A stretch of DNA of 64,000 nucleotides from positions 58,396,154 through 58,460,153 of the forward strand of contig JARWIR010000002.1 in the NCBI GenBank assembly GCA_029959085.1, written 5' to 3'. The position numbers were made by a program, and so were the translations under genes. Below the pieces are notes generated by a model. It saw only the letters and a program-made list of their open reading frames with translations. It was not told the origin of the DNA and ran no database searches. The stretch is from Nemophila menziesii (Eukaryota > Streptophyta > Magnoliopsida > Boraginales > Hydrophyllaceae). Below, piece after piece: positions 39,617 to 54,211 of the stretch (position 1 is the first letter of the stretch; every line of letters starts with the position of its first letter).

Positions 39617-41701
39617 TACTCTGGTTGTAACCGAACAAAATAGAATATTGTAACATTTTTTTAATATTTTACTATCTCAATTAATCGAATCTAAAGATTA
39701 GAAGTTTGTAAATAGAATGTCTACTTACTTATAGACTAAAGAGTATCTTATTATTTTGTTTCTTAAATTTCCCACATATATGAATTATAAATTTATTTTT
39801 GACTTTTTTCTTTTTATATAAGTCAAGTATTTTGAAATGTATGGTTGAAAAAAATATCATTTTCCCTATATTCAACATACCAATAACATATTAGAGATAT
39901 TTTTTTTCAAGCTGTGTTCGTGATTGATTAGTACCTAATTTAAAATATTTTCAATATTGTTTAGATTTGTCATACCGTTTAACGTGGTTTCCCAAACTAT
40001 TTGGTGATAGTTTATCTCTTTGAAAATGTTTCAATAATAAATATTTTGTATTGCTTACAACTGAAAGATATTTGTTGTTATTGTGTTGTTTTATTTTTTG
40101 TGAAGACGTGTGTTGTTTTTGTTAGAATATCAGTGACTTTAAGTTGTTAATTTATAAATAGTTTATAATATTATTGATATGATAATTGGTTTGGCCTACT
40201 CTTTATATTTCTATATTAATAAAAAATTGATTGTCATGATGTACAACTACATAAACATTGCAAATAGATTGATTTTAATGATACTTTTAATCATTTCTAT
40301 AAAATTATAGAACACTTTTATCAATTGTAAATTTATAATCTATTCAAATTACTCGTTGTTGTTGTTTTCTTATTGTTTATAAATTTAAATGTGAATTTTA
40401 AATTTTAAATCCTGATTTAAAGATTAAAAAAATTCATAATGCCAAATCATTCTGCCAATTAGGGTAATTGTTTTAGAAAGATGGAGTAACGAATGTAAAA
40501 ACTTGTTTTTAGGTATTTTTCGAATTTGAGAGGAAATAAATGGACTATAAAACAATAATGAACACTTGAAATTCTTAACTTAATGCATCTAGGGATTTTT
40601 TTTGTAAAATGATATAAAAATATAAGAATAACTAGATCACTACAAGGACTACATCACATGTATTTAGAGTTTTAGATGAAAAATTAATATTACGATATAT
40701 CCTATAATTCCTAGTGTAAGGGTAACATATCACCCCGTATCTTAAAAAAATCAACGTTGTTATTGTTGTTTAGCGATCTAATCTTGTGTAACGTTAAGAT
40801 TTTTCGTAATAATAGAAAGTAATATTGTAATTTTTTACAAGTTTTTCTTCTAAATAAAATTACAAAATATACTATTTAAAGAATAAATGTTGTTGCTTAT
40901 GAAAATTGAGATAGGCGACATTAAGGACGCACATAAGTCGAATGGGCTGTCTCTAGCAACAACGCACATGTATTTTTGCTATGTCTCATAGCTAGAACAA
41001 CACGTGGTATTATATTTTGTTATAAAAAACATAAAAGTATATAAATGAAATAATTTAAGCCTTAATAGAATAAATTTTAAAAAGGTAGGGGGAGCAAACA
41101 AGATTTTAAAAAAAATTGAGGATTAATTCACTTACATATAAAAAGAGCAAATGAAGATCGATATAAGAAAAAATTGAACAAAATTGTACCTGATATTAAA
41201 AAATCAACGAAATAGCTAAAGACAAAAAAGAGGCCGTAAATTTTTTAACTGAAACAGTTTTTTTCCTTTTTTTGATTGATTAATTTTATGTTGAAAATGA
41301 ATATTTTCCATGTTTAAGTGATTTTGTACTATTCTTCTGGACGATTCTTTACCAATTCTAAAATCACTTCGACTCCTCTCATGACCGAAGTATGATTCAC
41401 ATCGGTTTATGTACAATACAATGAAATATGAAATAGATAATATGAGAAATCTGAATTTTTGATAAAAAGATGGATAAAGGCAGCGACATTGTTTGGGAGA
41501 GGCTAGGGTTTTGTTCTTGGAACTTAGGTTTACATTGTAAATCTAATAACTTTAATATAGATTTTCTATAGTGTAAAAATTGAGCCCAATCTGAAATTTT
41601 GAGGTCTAAACTAAGCCCAGCTTTAGATTAAAAGAAAGCTTAATATAGTATTACTAATACTACTTGAAACAATTGGGTCTCATAGTCAGATTTTACCAAA
41701 A
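39617..41701. repeat. Monomer 20 (type B)
   Basis: Length 2,085 bp. GTCTAC, CTCATAGC, CCTTAAT, AAAGCTTAAT; matches copy 8 closely. ATG at 41489, frame closed at codon 30. Confidence 0.95.
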
Positions 41702-43785
41702 TACTCTGGTTGTAACCGAACAAAATAGAATATTGTAACATTTTTTTAATATTTTACTATCTCAATTAATCGAATCTAAAGATTAGAAGTTTGTAAATAG
41801 AATGTGTACTTACTTATAGACTAAAGAGTATCTTATTATTTTGTTTCTTAAATTTCCCACATATATGAATTATAAATTTATTTTTGACTTTTTTCTTTTT
41901 ATATAAGTCAAGTATTTTGAAATGTATGGTTGAAAAAAATATCATTTTCCCTATATTCAACATACCAATAACATATTAGAGATATTTTTTTTCAAGCTGT
42001 GTTCGTGATTGATTAGTACCTAATTTAAAATATTTTCAATATTGTTTAGATTTGTCATACCGTTTAACGTGGTTTCCCAAACTATTTGGTGATAGTTTAT
42101 CTCTTTGAAAATGTTTCAATAATAAATATTTTGTATTGCTTACAACTGAAAGATATTTGTTGTTATTGTGTTGTTTTATTTTTTGTGAAGACGTGTGTTG
42201 TTTTTGTTAGAATATCAGTGACTTTAAGTTGTAAATTTATAAATAGTTTATAATATTATTGATATGATAATTGGTTTGGCCTACTCTTTATATTTCTATA
42301 TTAATAAAAAATTGATTGTCATGATGTACAACTACATAAACATTGCAAATAGATTGATTTTAATGATACTTTTAATCATTTCTATAAAATTATAGAACAC
42401 TTTTATCAATTGTAAATTTATAATCTATTCAAATTACTCGTTGTTGTTGTTTTCTTATTGTTTATAAATTTAAATGTGAATTTTAAATTTTAAATCCTGA
42501 TTTAAAGATTAAAAAAATTCATAATGCCAAATCATTCTGCCAATTAGGGTAATTGTTTTAGAAAGATGGAGTAACGAATGTAAAAACTAGTTTTTAGGTA
42601 TTTTTTAAATTTGAAAGGAAATAAATGGACTATAAAACAATAATGAACACTTGAAATTCTTAACTTAATGCATCTAGGGATTTTTTTTGTAAAATGATAT
42701 AAAAATATAAGAATAACTAGATCACTACAAGGACTACATCACATGTATTTAGAGTTTTAGATGAAAAATTAATATTACGATATATCCTATAATTCCTAGT
42801 GTAAGGGTAACATATCACCCCGTATCTTAAAAAAATCAACGTTGTTATTGTTGTTTAGCGATCTAATCTTGTGTAACGTTAAGATTTTTCGTAATAATAG
42901 AAAGTAATATTGTAATTTTTTACAAGTTTTTCTTCTAAATAAAATTACAAAATATACTATTTAAAGAATAAATGTTGTTGCTTATGAAAATTGAGATAGG
43001 CGACATTAAGGACGCACATAAGTCGAATGGGCTGTCTCTAGCAACAACGCACATGTATTTTTGCTATGTCTCGTAGCTAGAACAACACGTGGTATTATAT
43101 TTTGTTATAAAAACATAAAAGTATATAAATGAAATAATTTAAGCCGTAATAGAATAAATTTTAAAAAGGTAGGGGGAGCAAACAAGATTTTAAAAAAAAT
43201 TGAGGATTAATTCACTTACATATAAAAAGAGCAAATGAAGATCGATATAAGAAAAAAATGAACAAAATTGTACCTGATATTAAAAAATCAATGAAATAGC
43301 TAAAGACAAAAAAGAGGCCGTAAATTTTTTAACTGAAACAGTTTTTTTCCCTTTTTTGATTGATTAATTTTATGTTGAAAATGAATATTTTCCATGTTTA
43401 AGTGATTTTGTACTATTCTTCTGGACGATTCTTTACCAATTCTAAAATCAATTCGACTCCTCTTATGACCGAAGTATGATTCACATCGGTTTATGTACAA
43501 TACAATGAAATATGAAATAGATAATATGAGAAATCTGAATTTTTGATAAAAAGATGGATAAAGGCAGCGACATTGTTTGGGAGAGGCTAGGGTTTTGTTC
43601 TTGGAACTTAGGTTTACATTGTAAATCTAATAACTTTAATATAGATTTTCTATAGTGTAAAAATTGAGCCCAATCTGAAATTTTGAGGTCTAAACTAAGC
43701 CCAGCTTTAGATTAAAAGAAAGCTCAATATAGTATTACTAATTTTACTTGAAACAATTGGGTCTCATAGTCAGATTTTACCAAAA
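41702..43785. repeat. Monomer 21 (type C)
   Basis: Length 2,084 bp. Matches copy 9, with private TTATAAAAACATAAAAG (one A fewer), TCAATGAAATAG and TTTCCCTTTTTTG. Palindrome broken. ATG at 43573, frame closed at codon 30. Confidence 0.95.
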
Positions 43786-45872
43786 TACTCTGGTTGTAAC
43801 CGAACAAAATAGAATATTGTAACATTTTTTTAATATTTTACTATCTCAATTAATCGAATCTAAAGATTAGAAGTTTGTAAATAGAATGTGTACTTACTTA
43901 TAGACTAAAGAATATCTTATTATTTTGTTTCTTAAATTTCCCACATATATGAATTATAAATTTATTTTTGACTTTTTTCTTTTTATATAAGTCAAGTATT
44001 TTGAAATGTATGGTTGAAAAAAATATCATTTTCCCTATATTCAACATACCAATAACATATTAGAGATATTTTTTTTCAAGCTGTGTACGTGATTGATTAG
44101 TACCTAATTTAAAATATTTTCAATATTGTTTAGATTTGTCATACCGTTTAACGTGGTTTCCCAAACTATTTGGTGATAGTTTATCTCTTTGAAAATGTTT
44201 CAATAATAAATATTTTGTATTGCTTACAACTGAAAGATATTTTTTGTTATTGTGTTGTTTTATTTTTTGTGAAGACGTGTGTTGTTTTTGTTAGAATATC
44301 AGTGACTTTAAGTTGTTAATTTATAAATAGTTTATAATATTATTGATATGATAATTGGTTTGGCCTACTCTTTATATTTCTATATTAATAAAAAATTGAT
44401 TGTCATGATGTACAATTACATAAACATTGCAAATAGATTGATTTTAATGATACTTTTAATCATTTCTATAAAATTATAGAACACTTTTATCAATTGTAAA
44501 TTTATAATCTATTCAAATTACTCGTTGTTGTTGTTTTCTTATTGTTTATAAATTTAAATGTGAATTTTAAATTTTAAATCCTGATTTAAAGATTAAAAAA
44601 ATTCATAATGCCAAATCATTCTACCAATTAGGGTAATTGTTTTAGAAAGATGGAGTAACAAATGTAAAAACTTGTTTTTAGGTATTTTTCCAATTTGAGA
44701 GGAAATAAATAGACTATAAAACAATAATGAACACTTGAAATTCTTAACTTAATGCATCTAGGTATTTTTTTTGTAAAATGATATAAAAATATAAGAATAA
44801 CTAGATCACTACAAGGACTACATCACATGTATTTAGCGTTTTAGATGAAAAATTAATATTACGATATATCCTATAATTCCTAGTGTAAGGGTAACATATC
44901 ACCCCGTATCTTAAAAAAATCAACGTTGTTATTGTTGTTTAGCGATCTAATCTTGTGTAACGTTAAGATTTTTCGTAATAATAGAAAGTAATATTGTAAT
45001 TTTTTACAAGTTTATCTTCTAAATAAAATTACAAAATATACTATTTAAAGAATAAATGTTGTTGCTAATGAAAATTGAGATAGGCGACATTAAGGACGCA
45101 CATAAGTCGAATGGGCTGTCTCTAGCAACAACGCACATGTATTCTTGCTATGTCTTGTAGCTAGAACAACACGTGGTATTATATTTTGTTATAAAAACAT
45201 AAAAGTATATAAATGAAATAATTTAAGCCGTAATAGAATAAATTTTAAAAAGGTAGGGGGAGCAAACAAGATTTTAAAAAAAAATTGAGGATTAATTCAC
45301 TTACATATAAAAAGAGCAAATGAAGATCGATATAAGAAAAAATTGAACAAAATTGTACCTGATATTAAAAAATCAACGAAATAGCTAAAGACAAAAAAGA
45401 GGCCGTAAATTTTTTAACTGAAACAGTTTTTTTCCTTTTTTTGATTGATTAATTTTATGTTGAAAATGAATATTTTCCATGTTTAAGTGATTTTGTACTA
45501 TTCTTCTGGACGATTCTTTACCAATTCTAAAATCACTTCGACTCCTCTCATGACCGAAGTATGATTCACATCGGTTTATGTACAATACAATGAAATATGA
45601 AATAGATAATATGAGAAATCTGAATATTTTTGATAAAAAGATGGATAAAGGCAGCGACATTGTTTGGGAGAGGCTAGGGTTTTGTTCTTGGAACTTAGGT
45701 TTACATTGTAAATCTAATAACTTTAATATAGATTTTCTATAGTGTAAAAATTGAGCCCAATCTGAAATTTTGAGGTCTAAACTAAGCCCAGCTTTAGATT
45801 AAAAGAAAGCTCAATGTAGTATTACTAATACTACTTGAAACAATTGGGTCTCATAGTCAGATTTTACCAAAA
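43786..45872. repeat. Monomer 22 (type A)
   Basis: Length 2,087 bp. Counterpart of copy 10 in the repeated block but without the 14 bp deletion. ATG at 45660, 91 codons open (45385-45660). Confidence 0.95.
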
Positions 45873-47957
45873 TACTCTGGTTGTAACCGAACAAAATAGA
45901 ATATTGTAACATTTTTTTAATATTTTACTATCTCAATTAATCGAATCTAAAGATTAGAAGTTTGTAAATAGAATGTCTACTTACTTATAGACTAAAGAGT
46001 ATCTTATTATTTTGTTTCTTAAATTTCCCACATATATGAATTATAAATTTATTTTTGACTTTTTTCTTTTTATATAAGTCAAGTATTTTGAAATGTATGG
46101 TTGAAAAAAATATCATTTTCCCTATATTCAACATACCAATAACATATTAGAGATATTTTTTTTCAAGCTGTGTTCGTGATTGATTAGTACCTAATTTAAA
46201 ATATTTTCAATATTGTTTAGATTTGTCATACCGTTTAACGTGGTTTCCCAAACTATTTGGTGATAGTTTATCTCTTTGAAAATGTTTCAATAATAAATAT
46301 TTTGTATTGCTTACAACTGAAAGATATTTGTTGTTATTGTGTTGTTTTATTTTTTGTGAAGACGTGTGTTGTTTTTGTTAGAATATCAGTGACTTTAAGT
46401 TGTAAATTTATAAATAGTTTATAATATTATTGATATGATAATTGGTTTGGCCTACTCTTTATATTTCTATATTAATAAAAAATTGATTGTCATGATGTAC
46501 AACTACATAAACATTGCAAATAGATTGATTTTAATGATACTTTTAATCATTTCTATAAAATTATAGAACACTTTTATCAATTGTAAATTTATAATCTATT
46601 CAAATTACTCGTTGTTGTTGTTTTCTTATTGTTTATAAATTTAAATGTGAATTTTAAATTTTAAATCCTGATTTAAAGATTAAAAAAATTCATAATGCCA
46701 AATCATTCTGCCAATTAGGGTAATTGTTTTAGAAAGATGGAGTAACGAATGTAAAAACTTGTTTTTAGGTATTTTTCGAATTTGAGAGGAAATAAATGGA
46801 CTATAAAACAATAATGAACACTTGAAATTCTTAACTTAATGCATCTAGGGATTTTTTTTGTAAAATGATATAAAAATATAAGAATAACTAGATCACTACA
46901 AGGACTACATCACATGTATTTAGAGTTTTAGATGAAAAATTAATATTACGATATATCCTATAATTCCTAGTGTAAGGGTAACATATCACCCCGTATCTTA
47001 AAAAAATCAACGTTGTTATTGTTGTTTAGCGATCTAATCTTGTGTAACGTTAAGATTTTTCGTAATAATAGAAAGTAATATTGTAATTTTTTACAAGTTT
47101 TTCTTCTAAATAAAATTACAAAATATACTATTTAAAGAATAAATGTTGTTGCTTATGAAAATTGAGATAGGCGACATTAAGGACGCACATAAGTCGAATG
47201 GGCTGTCTCTAGCAACAACGCACATGTATTTTTGCTATGTCTCATAGCTAGAACAACACGTGGTATTATATTTTGTTATAAAAAACATAAAAGTATATAA
47301 ATGAAATAATTTAAGCCTTAATAGAATAAATTTTAAAAAGGTAGGGGGAGCAAACAAGATTTTAAAAAAAATTGAGGATTAATTCACTTACATATAAAAA
47401 GAGCAAATGAAGATCGATATAAGAAAAAATTGAACAAAATTGTACCTGATATTAAAAAATCAACGAAATAGCTAAAGACAAAAAAGAGGCCGTAAATTTT
47501 TTAACTGAAACAGTTTTTTTCCTTTTTTTGATTGATTAATTTTATGTTGAAAATGAATATTTTCCATGTTTAAGTGATTTTGTACTATTCTTCTGGACGA
47601 TTCTTTACCAATTCTAAAATCACTTCGACTCCTCTCATGACCGAAGTATGATTCACATCGGTTTATGTACAATACAATGAAATATGAAATAGATAATATG
47701 AGAAATCTGAATTTTTGATAAAAAGATGGATAAAGGCAGCGACATTGTTTGGGAGAGGCTAGGGTTTTGTTCTTGGAACTTAGGTTTACATTGTAAATCT
47801 AATTACTTTAATATAGATTTTCTATAGTGTAAAAATTGAGCCCAATCTGAAATTTTGAGGTCTAAACTAAGCCCAGCTTTAGATTAAAAGAAAGCTTAAT
47901 ATAGTATTACTAATACTACTTGAAACAATTGGGTCTCATAGTCAGATTTTACCAAAA
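45873..47957. repeat. Monomer 23 (type B)
   Basis: Length 2,085 bp. GTCTAC, CTCATAGC, CCTTAAT, AAAGCTTAAT; private TCTAATTACTTTAA near 47800. ATG at 47745, frame closed at codon 30. Confidence 0.95.
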
Positions 47958-50042
47958 TACTCTGGTTGTAACCGAACAAAATAGAATATTGTAACATTTT
48001 TTTAATATTTTACTATCTCAATTAATCGAATCTAAAGATTAGAAGTTTGTAAATAGAATGTGTACTTACTTATAGACTAAAGAGTATCTTATTATTTTGT
48101 TTCTTAAATTTCCCACATATATGAATTATAAATTTATTTTTGACTTTTTTCTTTTTATATAAGTCAAGTATTTTGAAATGTATGGTTGAAAAAAATATCA
48201 TTTTCCCTATATTCAACATACCAATAACATATTAGAGATATTTTTTTTCAAGCTGTGTTCGTGATTGATTAGTACCTAATTTAAAATATTTTCAATATTG
48301 TTTAGATTTGTCATACCGTTTAACGTGGTTTCCCAAACTATTTGGTGATAGTTTATCTCTTTGAAAATGTTTCAATAATAAATATTTTGTATTGCTTACA
48401 ACTGAAAGATATTTGTTGTTATTGTGTTGTTTTATTTTTTGTGAAGACGTGTGTTGTTTTTGTTAGAATATCAGTGACTTTAAGTTGTTAATTTATAAAT
48501 AGTTTATAATATTATTGATATGATAATTGGTTTGGCCTACTCTTTATATTTCTATATTAATAAAAAATTGATTGTCATGATGTACAACTACATAAACATT
48601 GCAAATAGATTGATTTTAATGATACTTTTAATCATTTCTATAAAATTATAGAACACTTTTATCAATTGTAAATTTATAATCTATTCAAATTACTCGTTGT
48701 TGTTGTTTTCTTATTGTTTATAAATTTAAATGTGAATTTTAAATTTTAAATCCTGATTTAAAGATTAAAAAAATTCATAATGCCAAATCATTCTGCCAAT
48801 TAGGGTAATTGTTTTAGAAAGATGGAGTAACGAATGTAAAAACTAGTTTTTAGGTATTTTTTAAATTTGAAAGGAAATAAATGGACTATAAAACAATAAT
48901 GAACACTTGAAATTCTTAACTTAATGCATCTAGGGATTTTTTTTGTAAAATGATATAAAAATATAAGAATAACTAGATCACTACAAGGACTACATCACAT
49001 GTATTTAGAGTTTTAGATGAAAAATTAATATTACGATATATCCTATAATTCCTAGTGTAAGGGTAACATATCACCCCGTATCTTAAAAAAATCAACGTTG
49101 TTATTGTTGTTTAGCGATCTAATCTTGTGTAACGTTAAGATTTTTCGTAATAATAGAAAGTAATATTGTAATTTTTTACAAGTTTTTCTTCTAAATAAAA
49201 TTACAAAATATACTATTTAAAGAATAAATGTTGTTGCTTATGAAAATTGAGATAGGCGACATTAAGGACGCACATAAGTCGAATGGGCTGTCTCTAGCAA
49301 CAACGCACATGTATTTTTGCTATGTCTCATAGCTAGAACAACACGTGGTATTATATTTTGTTATAAAAAACATAAAAGTATATAAATGAAATAATTTTAG
49401 CCGTAATAGAATAAATTTTAAAAAGGTAGGGGGAGCAAACAAGATTTTAAAAAAAATTGAGGATTAATTCACTTACATATAAGAAGAGCAAATGAAGATC
49501 GATATAAGAAAAAATTGAACAAAATTGTACCTGATATTAAAAAATCAACGAAATAGCTAAAGACAAAAAAGAGGCCGTAAATTTTTTAACTGAAACAGTT
49601 TTTTTCCTTATTTTGATTGATTCATTTTATGTTGAAAATGAATATTTTCCATGTTTAAGTGATTTTGTACTATTCTTCTAGACGATTCTTTACCAATTCT
49701 AAAATCACTTCGACTCCTCTCATGACCGAAGTATGATTCACATCGGTTTATGTACAATACAATGAAATATGAAATAGATAATATGAGAAATCTGAATTTT
49801 TGATAAAAAGATGGATAAAGGCAGCGACATTGTTTGGGAGAGGCTAGGGTTTTGTTCTTGGAACTTAGGTTTACATTGTAAATCTAATAACTTTAATATA
49901 GATTTTCTATAGTGTAAAAATTGAGCCCAGTCTGAAATTTTGAGGTCTAAACTAAGCCCAGCTTTAGATTAAAAGAAAGCTCAATATAGTATTACTAATA
50001 CTACTTGAAACAATTGGGTCTCATAGTCAGATTTTACCAAAA
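47958..50042. repeat. Monomer 24 (type D, C-like left)
   Basis: Length 2,085 bp. The left part is C-like; the right part shares AATTTTAGCC, CCTTATTTTG and CTTCTAGACG with copy 25 only. Private AAGAAGAGC. CCTTATTTTG puts a TAA in the TTG-started frame. ATG at 49830, ATG frame closed at codon 30. Confidence 0.95.
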
Positions 50043-52127
50043 TAATCTGGTTGTAACCGAACAAAATAGAATATTGTAACATTTTTTTAATATTTTACTA
50101 TCTCAATTAATCGAATCTAAAGATTAGAAGTTTGTAAATAGAATGTGTACTTACTTATAGACTAAAGAGTATCTTATTATTTTGTTTCTTAAATTTCCCA
50201 CATATATGAATTATAAATTTATTTTTGACTTTTTTCTTTTTATATAAGTCAAGTATTTTGAAATGTATGGTTGAAAAAAATATCATTTTCCCTATATTCA
50301 ACATACCAATAACATATTAGAGATATTTTTTTTCAAGCTGTGTTCGTGATTGATTAGTACCTAATTTAAAATATTTTCAATATTGTTTAGATTTGTCATA
50401 CCGTTTAACGTGGTTTCCCAAACTATTTGGTGATAGTTTATCTCTTTGAAAATGTTTCAATAATAAATATTTTGTATTGCTTACAACTGAAAGATATTTG
50501 TTGTTATTGTGTTGTTTTATTTTTTGTGAAGACGTGTGTTGTTTTTGTTAGAATATCAGTGACTTTAAGTTGTTAATTTATAAATAGTTTATAATATTAT
50601 TGATATGATAATTGGTTTGGCCTACTCTTTATATTTCTATATTAATAAAAAATTGATTGTCATGATGTACAACTACATAAACATTGCAAATAGATTGATT
50701 TTAATGATACTTTTAATCATTTCTATAAAATTATAGAACACTTTTATCAATTGTAAATTTATAATCTATTCAAATTACTCGTTGTTGTTGTTTTCTTATT
50801 GTTTATAAATTTAAATGTGAATTTTAAATTTTAAATCCTGATTTAAAGATTAAAAAAATTCATAATGCCAAATCATTCTGCCAATTAGGGTAATTGTTTT
50901 AGAAAGATGGAGTAACGAATGTAAAAACTAGTTTTTAGGTATTTTTCAAATTTGAAAGGAAATAAATGGACTATAAAACAATAATGAACACTTGAAATTC
51001 TTAACTTAATGCATCTAGGGATTTTTTTTGTAAAATGATATAAAAATATAAGAATAACTAGATCACTACAAGGACTACATCACATGTATTTAGAGTTTTA
51101 GATGAAAAATTAATATTACGATATATCCTATAATTCCTAGTGTAAGGGTAACATATCACCCCGTATCTTAAAAAAATCAACGTTGTTATTGTTGTTTAGC
51201 GATCTAATCTTGTGTAACGTTAAGATTTTTCGTAATAATAGAAAGTAATATTGTAATTTTTTACAAGTTTTTCTTCTAAATAAAATTACAAAATATACTA
51301 TTTAAAGAATAAATGTTGTTGCTTATGAAAATTGAGATAGGCGACATTAAGGACGCACATAAGTCGAATGGGCTGTCTCTAGCAACAACGCACATGTATT
51401 TTTGCTATGTCTCGTAGCTAGAACAACACGTGGTATTATATTTTGTTATAAAAAACATAAAAGTATATAAATGAAATAATTTTAGCCGTAATAGAATAAA
51501 TTTTAAAAAGGTAGGGGGAGCAAACAAGATTTTAAAAAAAATTTAGGATTAATTCACTTACATATAAAAAGAGCAAATGAAGATCGATATAAGAAAAAAT
51601 TGAACAAAATTGTACCTGATATTAAAAAATCAACGAAATAGCTAAAGACAAAAAAGAGGCCGTAAATTTTTTAACTGAAACAGTTTTTTTCCTTATTTTG
51701 ATTGATTCATTTTATGTTGAAAATGAATATTTTCCATGTTTAAGTGATTTTGTACTATTCTTCTAGACGATTCTTTACCAATTCTAAAATCACTTCGACT
51801 CCTCTCATGACCGAAGTATGATTCACATCGGTTTATGTACAATACAATGAAATATGAAATAGATAATATGAGAAATCTGAATTTTTGATAAAAAGATGGA
51901 TAAAGGCAGCGACATTGTTTGGGAGAGGCTAGGGTTTTGTTCTTGGAACTTAGGTTTACATTGTAAATCTAATAACTTTAATATAGATTTTCTATAGTGT
52001 TAAAATTGAGCCCAATCTGAAATTTTGAGGTCTAAACTAAGCCCAGCTTTAGATTAAAAGAAAGCTCAATATAGTATTACTAATACTACTTGAAACAATT
52101 GGGTCTCATAGTCAGATTTTACCAAAA
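50043..52127. repeat. Monomer 25 (type D, last core monomer)
   Basis: Length 2,085 bp. Begins TAATCTGG. Last copy with the core mark ATTAATAAAA. Shares three right-hand marks with copy 24. Private AAATTTAGG and GTGTTAAAATTG. ATG at 51915, frame closed at codon 30. Confidence 0.95.
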
Positions 52128-54211
52128 TACTATGGTTGTAACCGAACAAAATAGAATATTGTAACATTTTTTTAATATTTTACTATCTCAATTAATCGAA
52201 TCTAAAGATTAGAAGTTTGTAAATAGAATGTGTACTTACTTATAGACTAAAGAGTATCTTATTATTTTGTTTCTTAAATTTCCCACATATATGAATTATA
52301 AATTTATTTTTGACTTTTTTCTTTTTATATAAGTCAAGTATTTTGAAATGTATGGTTGAAAAAAATATCATTTTCCCTATATTCAACATACCAATAACAT
52401 ATTAGAGATATTTTTTTTCAAGCTGTGTTCGTGATTGATTAGTACCTAATTTAAAATATTTTCAATATTGTTTAGATTTGTCATACCGTTTAACGTGGTT
52501 TCCCAAACTATTTGGTGATAGTTTATCTCTTTGAAAATGTTTCAATAATAAATATTTTGTATTGCTTACAACTGAAAGATATTTGTTGTTATTGTGTTGT
52601 TTTATTTTTTGTGAAGACGTGTGTTGTTTTTGTTAGAATATCAGTGACTTTAAGTTGTTAATTTATAAATAGTTTATAATATTATTGATATGATAATTGG
52701 TTTGGCCTACTCTTTATATTTCTATATTCATAAAAAATTGATTGTCATGATGTAAAATTACATAAATATTGCAAATAGATTGATTTTAATGATAATTTTA
52801 ATCATTTCTATAAAATTATTGAACACTTTTATCAATTGTAAATTTATAATCTATTCAAATTACTCGTTGTTGTTGTTTTCTTATTGTTTATAAATTTAAA
52901 TGTGATTTTTAAATTTTAAATCCTGATTTAAAGATTAAAAAAATTCATAATGCCAAATCATTCTACCAATTAGGGTAATTGTTTTAGAAAGATGGAGTAA
53001 CGAATGTAAAAACTTGTTTTTAGGTATTTTTCAAATTTGAGAGGAAATAAATTGACTATAAAACAATAATGAACACTTGAAATTCTTAACTTAATGCATC
53101 TAGGGATTTTTTTTGTAAAATGATATAAAAATATAAGAATAACTAGATCACTACAAGGACTACATCACATGTATTTAGAGTTTTAGATGAAAAATTAATA
53201 TTACGATATATCCTATAATTCCTAGTGTAAGGGTAACATATCACCCCGTATCTTAAAAAAATCAACGTTGTTATTGTTGTTTAGCGATCTAATCTTGTGT
53301 AACGTTAAGATTTTTCGTAATAATAGAAAGTAATATTTAATTTTTTACAAGTTTATCTTCTAAATAAAATTACAAAATATACTATTTAAAGAATAAATGT
53401 TGTTGCTAATGAAAATTTAGATAGGCGACATTAAGGACGCACATAAGTCGAATGGGCTGTCTCTAGCAACAACGCACATGTATTCTTGCTATGTCTCGTA
53501 GCTAGAACAACACGTGGTATTATATTTTGTTATAAAAAACATAAAAGTATATAAATGAAATAATTTAAGCCGTAATAGAATAAATTTTAAAAAGGTAGGG
53601 GGAGCAAACAAGATTTTAAAAAAAATTGAGGATTAATTCACTTACATATAAAAAGAGCAAATGAAGATCGATATAAGAAAAAAATGAACAAAATTGTACC
53701 TGATATTAAAAAATCAACGAAATAGCTAAAGACAAAAAAGAGGCCGTAAATTTTTTAACTGAAACAGTTTTTTTCCTTTTTTTGATTGATTAATTTTATG
53801 TTGAAAATGAATATTTTCCATGTTTAAGTGATTTTGTACTATTCTTCTGGACGATTCTTTACCAATTCTAAAATCACTTCGACTCCTCTTATGACCGAAG
53901 TATGATTCACATCGGTTTATGTACAATACAATGAAATATGAAATAGATAATATGAGAAATCTGAATTTTTGATAAAAAGATGGATAAAGGCAGCGACATT
54001 GTTTGGGAGAGGCTAGGGTTTTGTTCTTGGAACTTAGGTTTACATTGTAAATCTAATAACTTAAATATAGATTTTCTATAGTGTAAAAATTGAGCCCAAT
54101 CTGAAATTTTGAGGTCTAAACTAAGCCCAGCTTTAGATTAAAAGAAAGCTCAATATAGTATTACTAATACTACTTGAAACAATTGGGTCTCATAGTCAGA
54201 TTTTACCAAAA
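52128..54211. repeat. Monomer 26 (right flank type)
   Basis: Length 2,084 bp. Begins TACTATGG. Flank mark ATTCATAAAA returns. The left part has TGTAAAATTACATAAATATTG and TGTGATTTTTAAAT. The right part shares a 1 bp deletion (TAATATTTAATT) and AACTTAAATATAG with copy 27. ATG at 53999, frame closed at codon 30. Confidence 0.95.
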
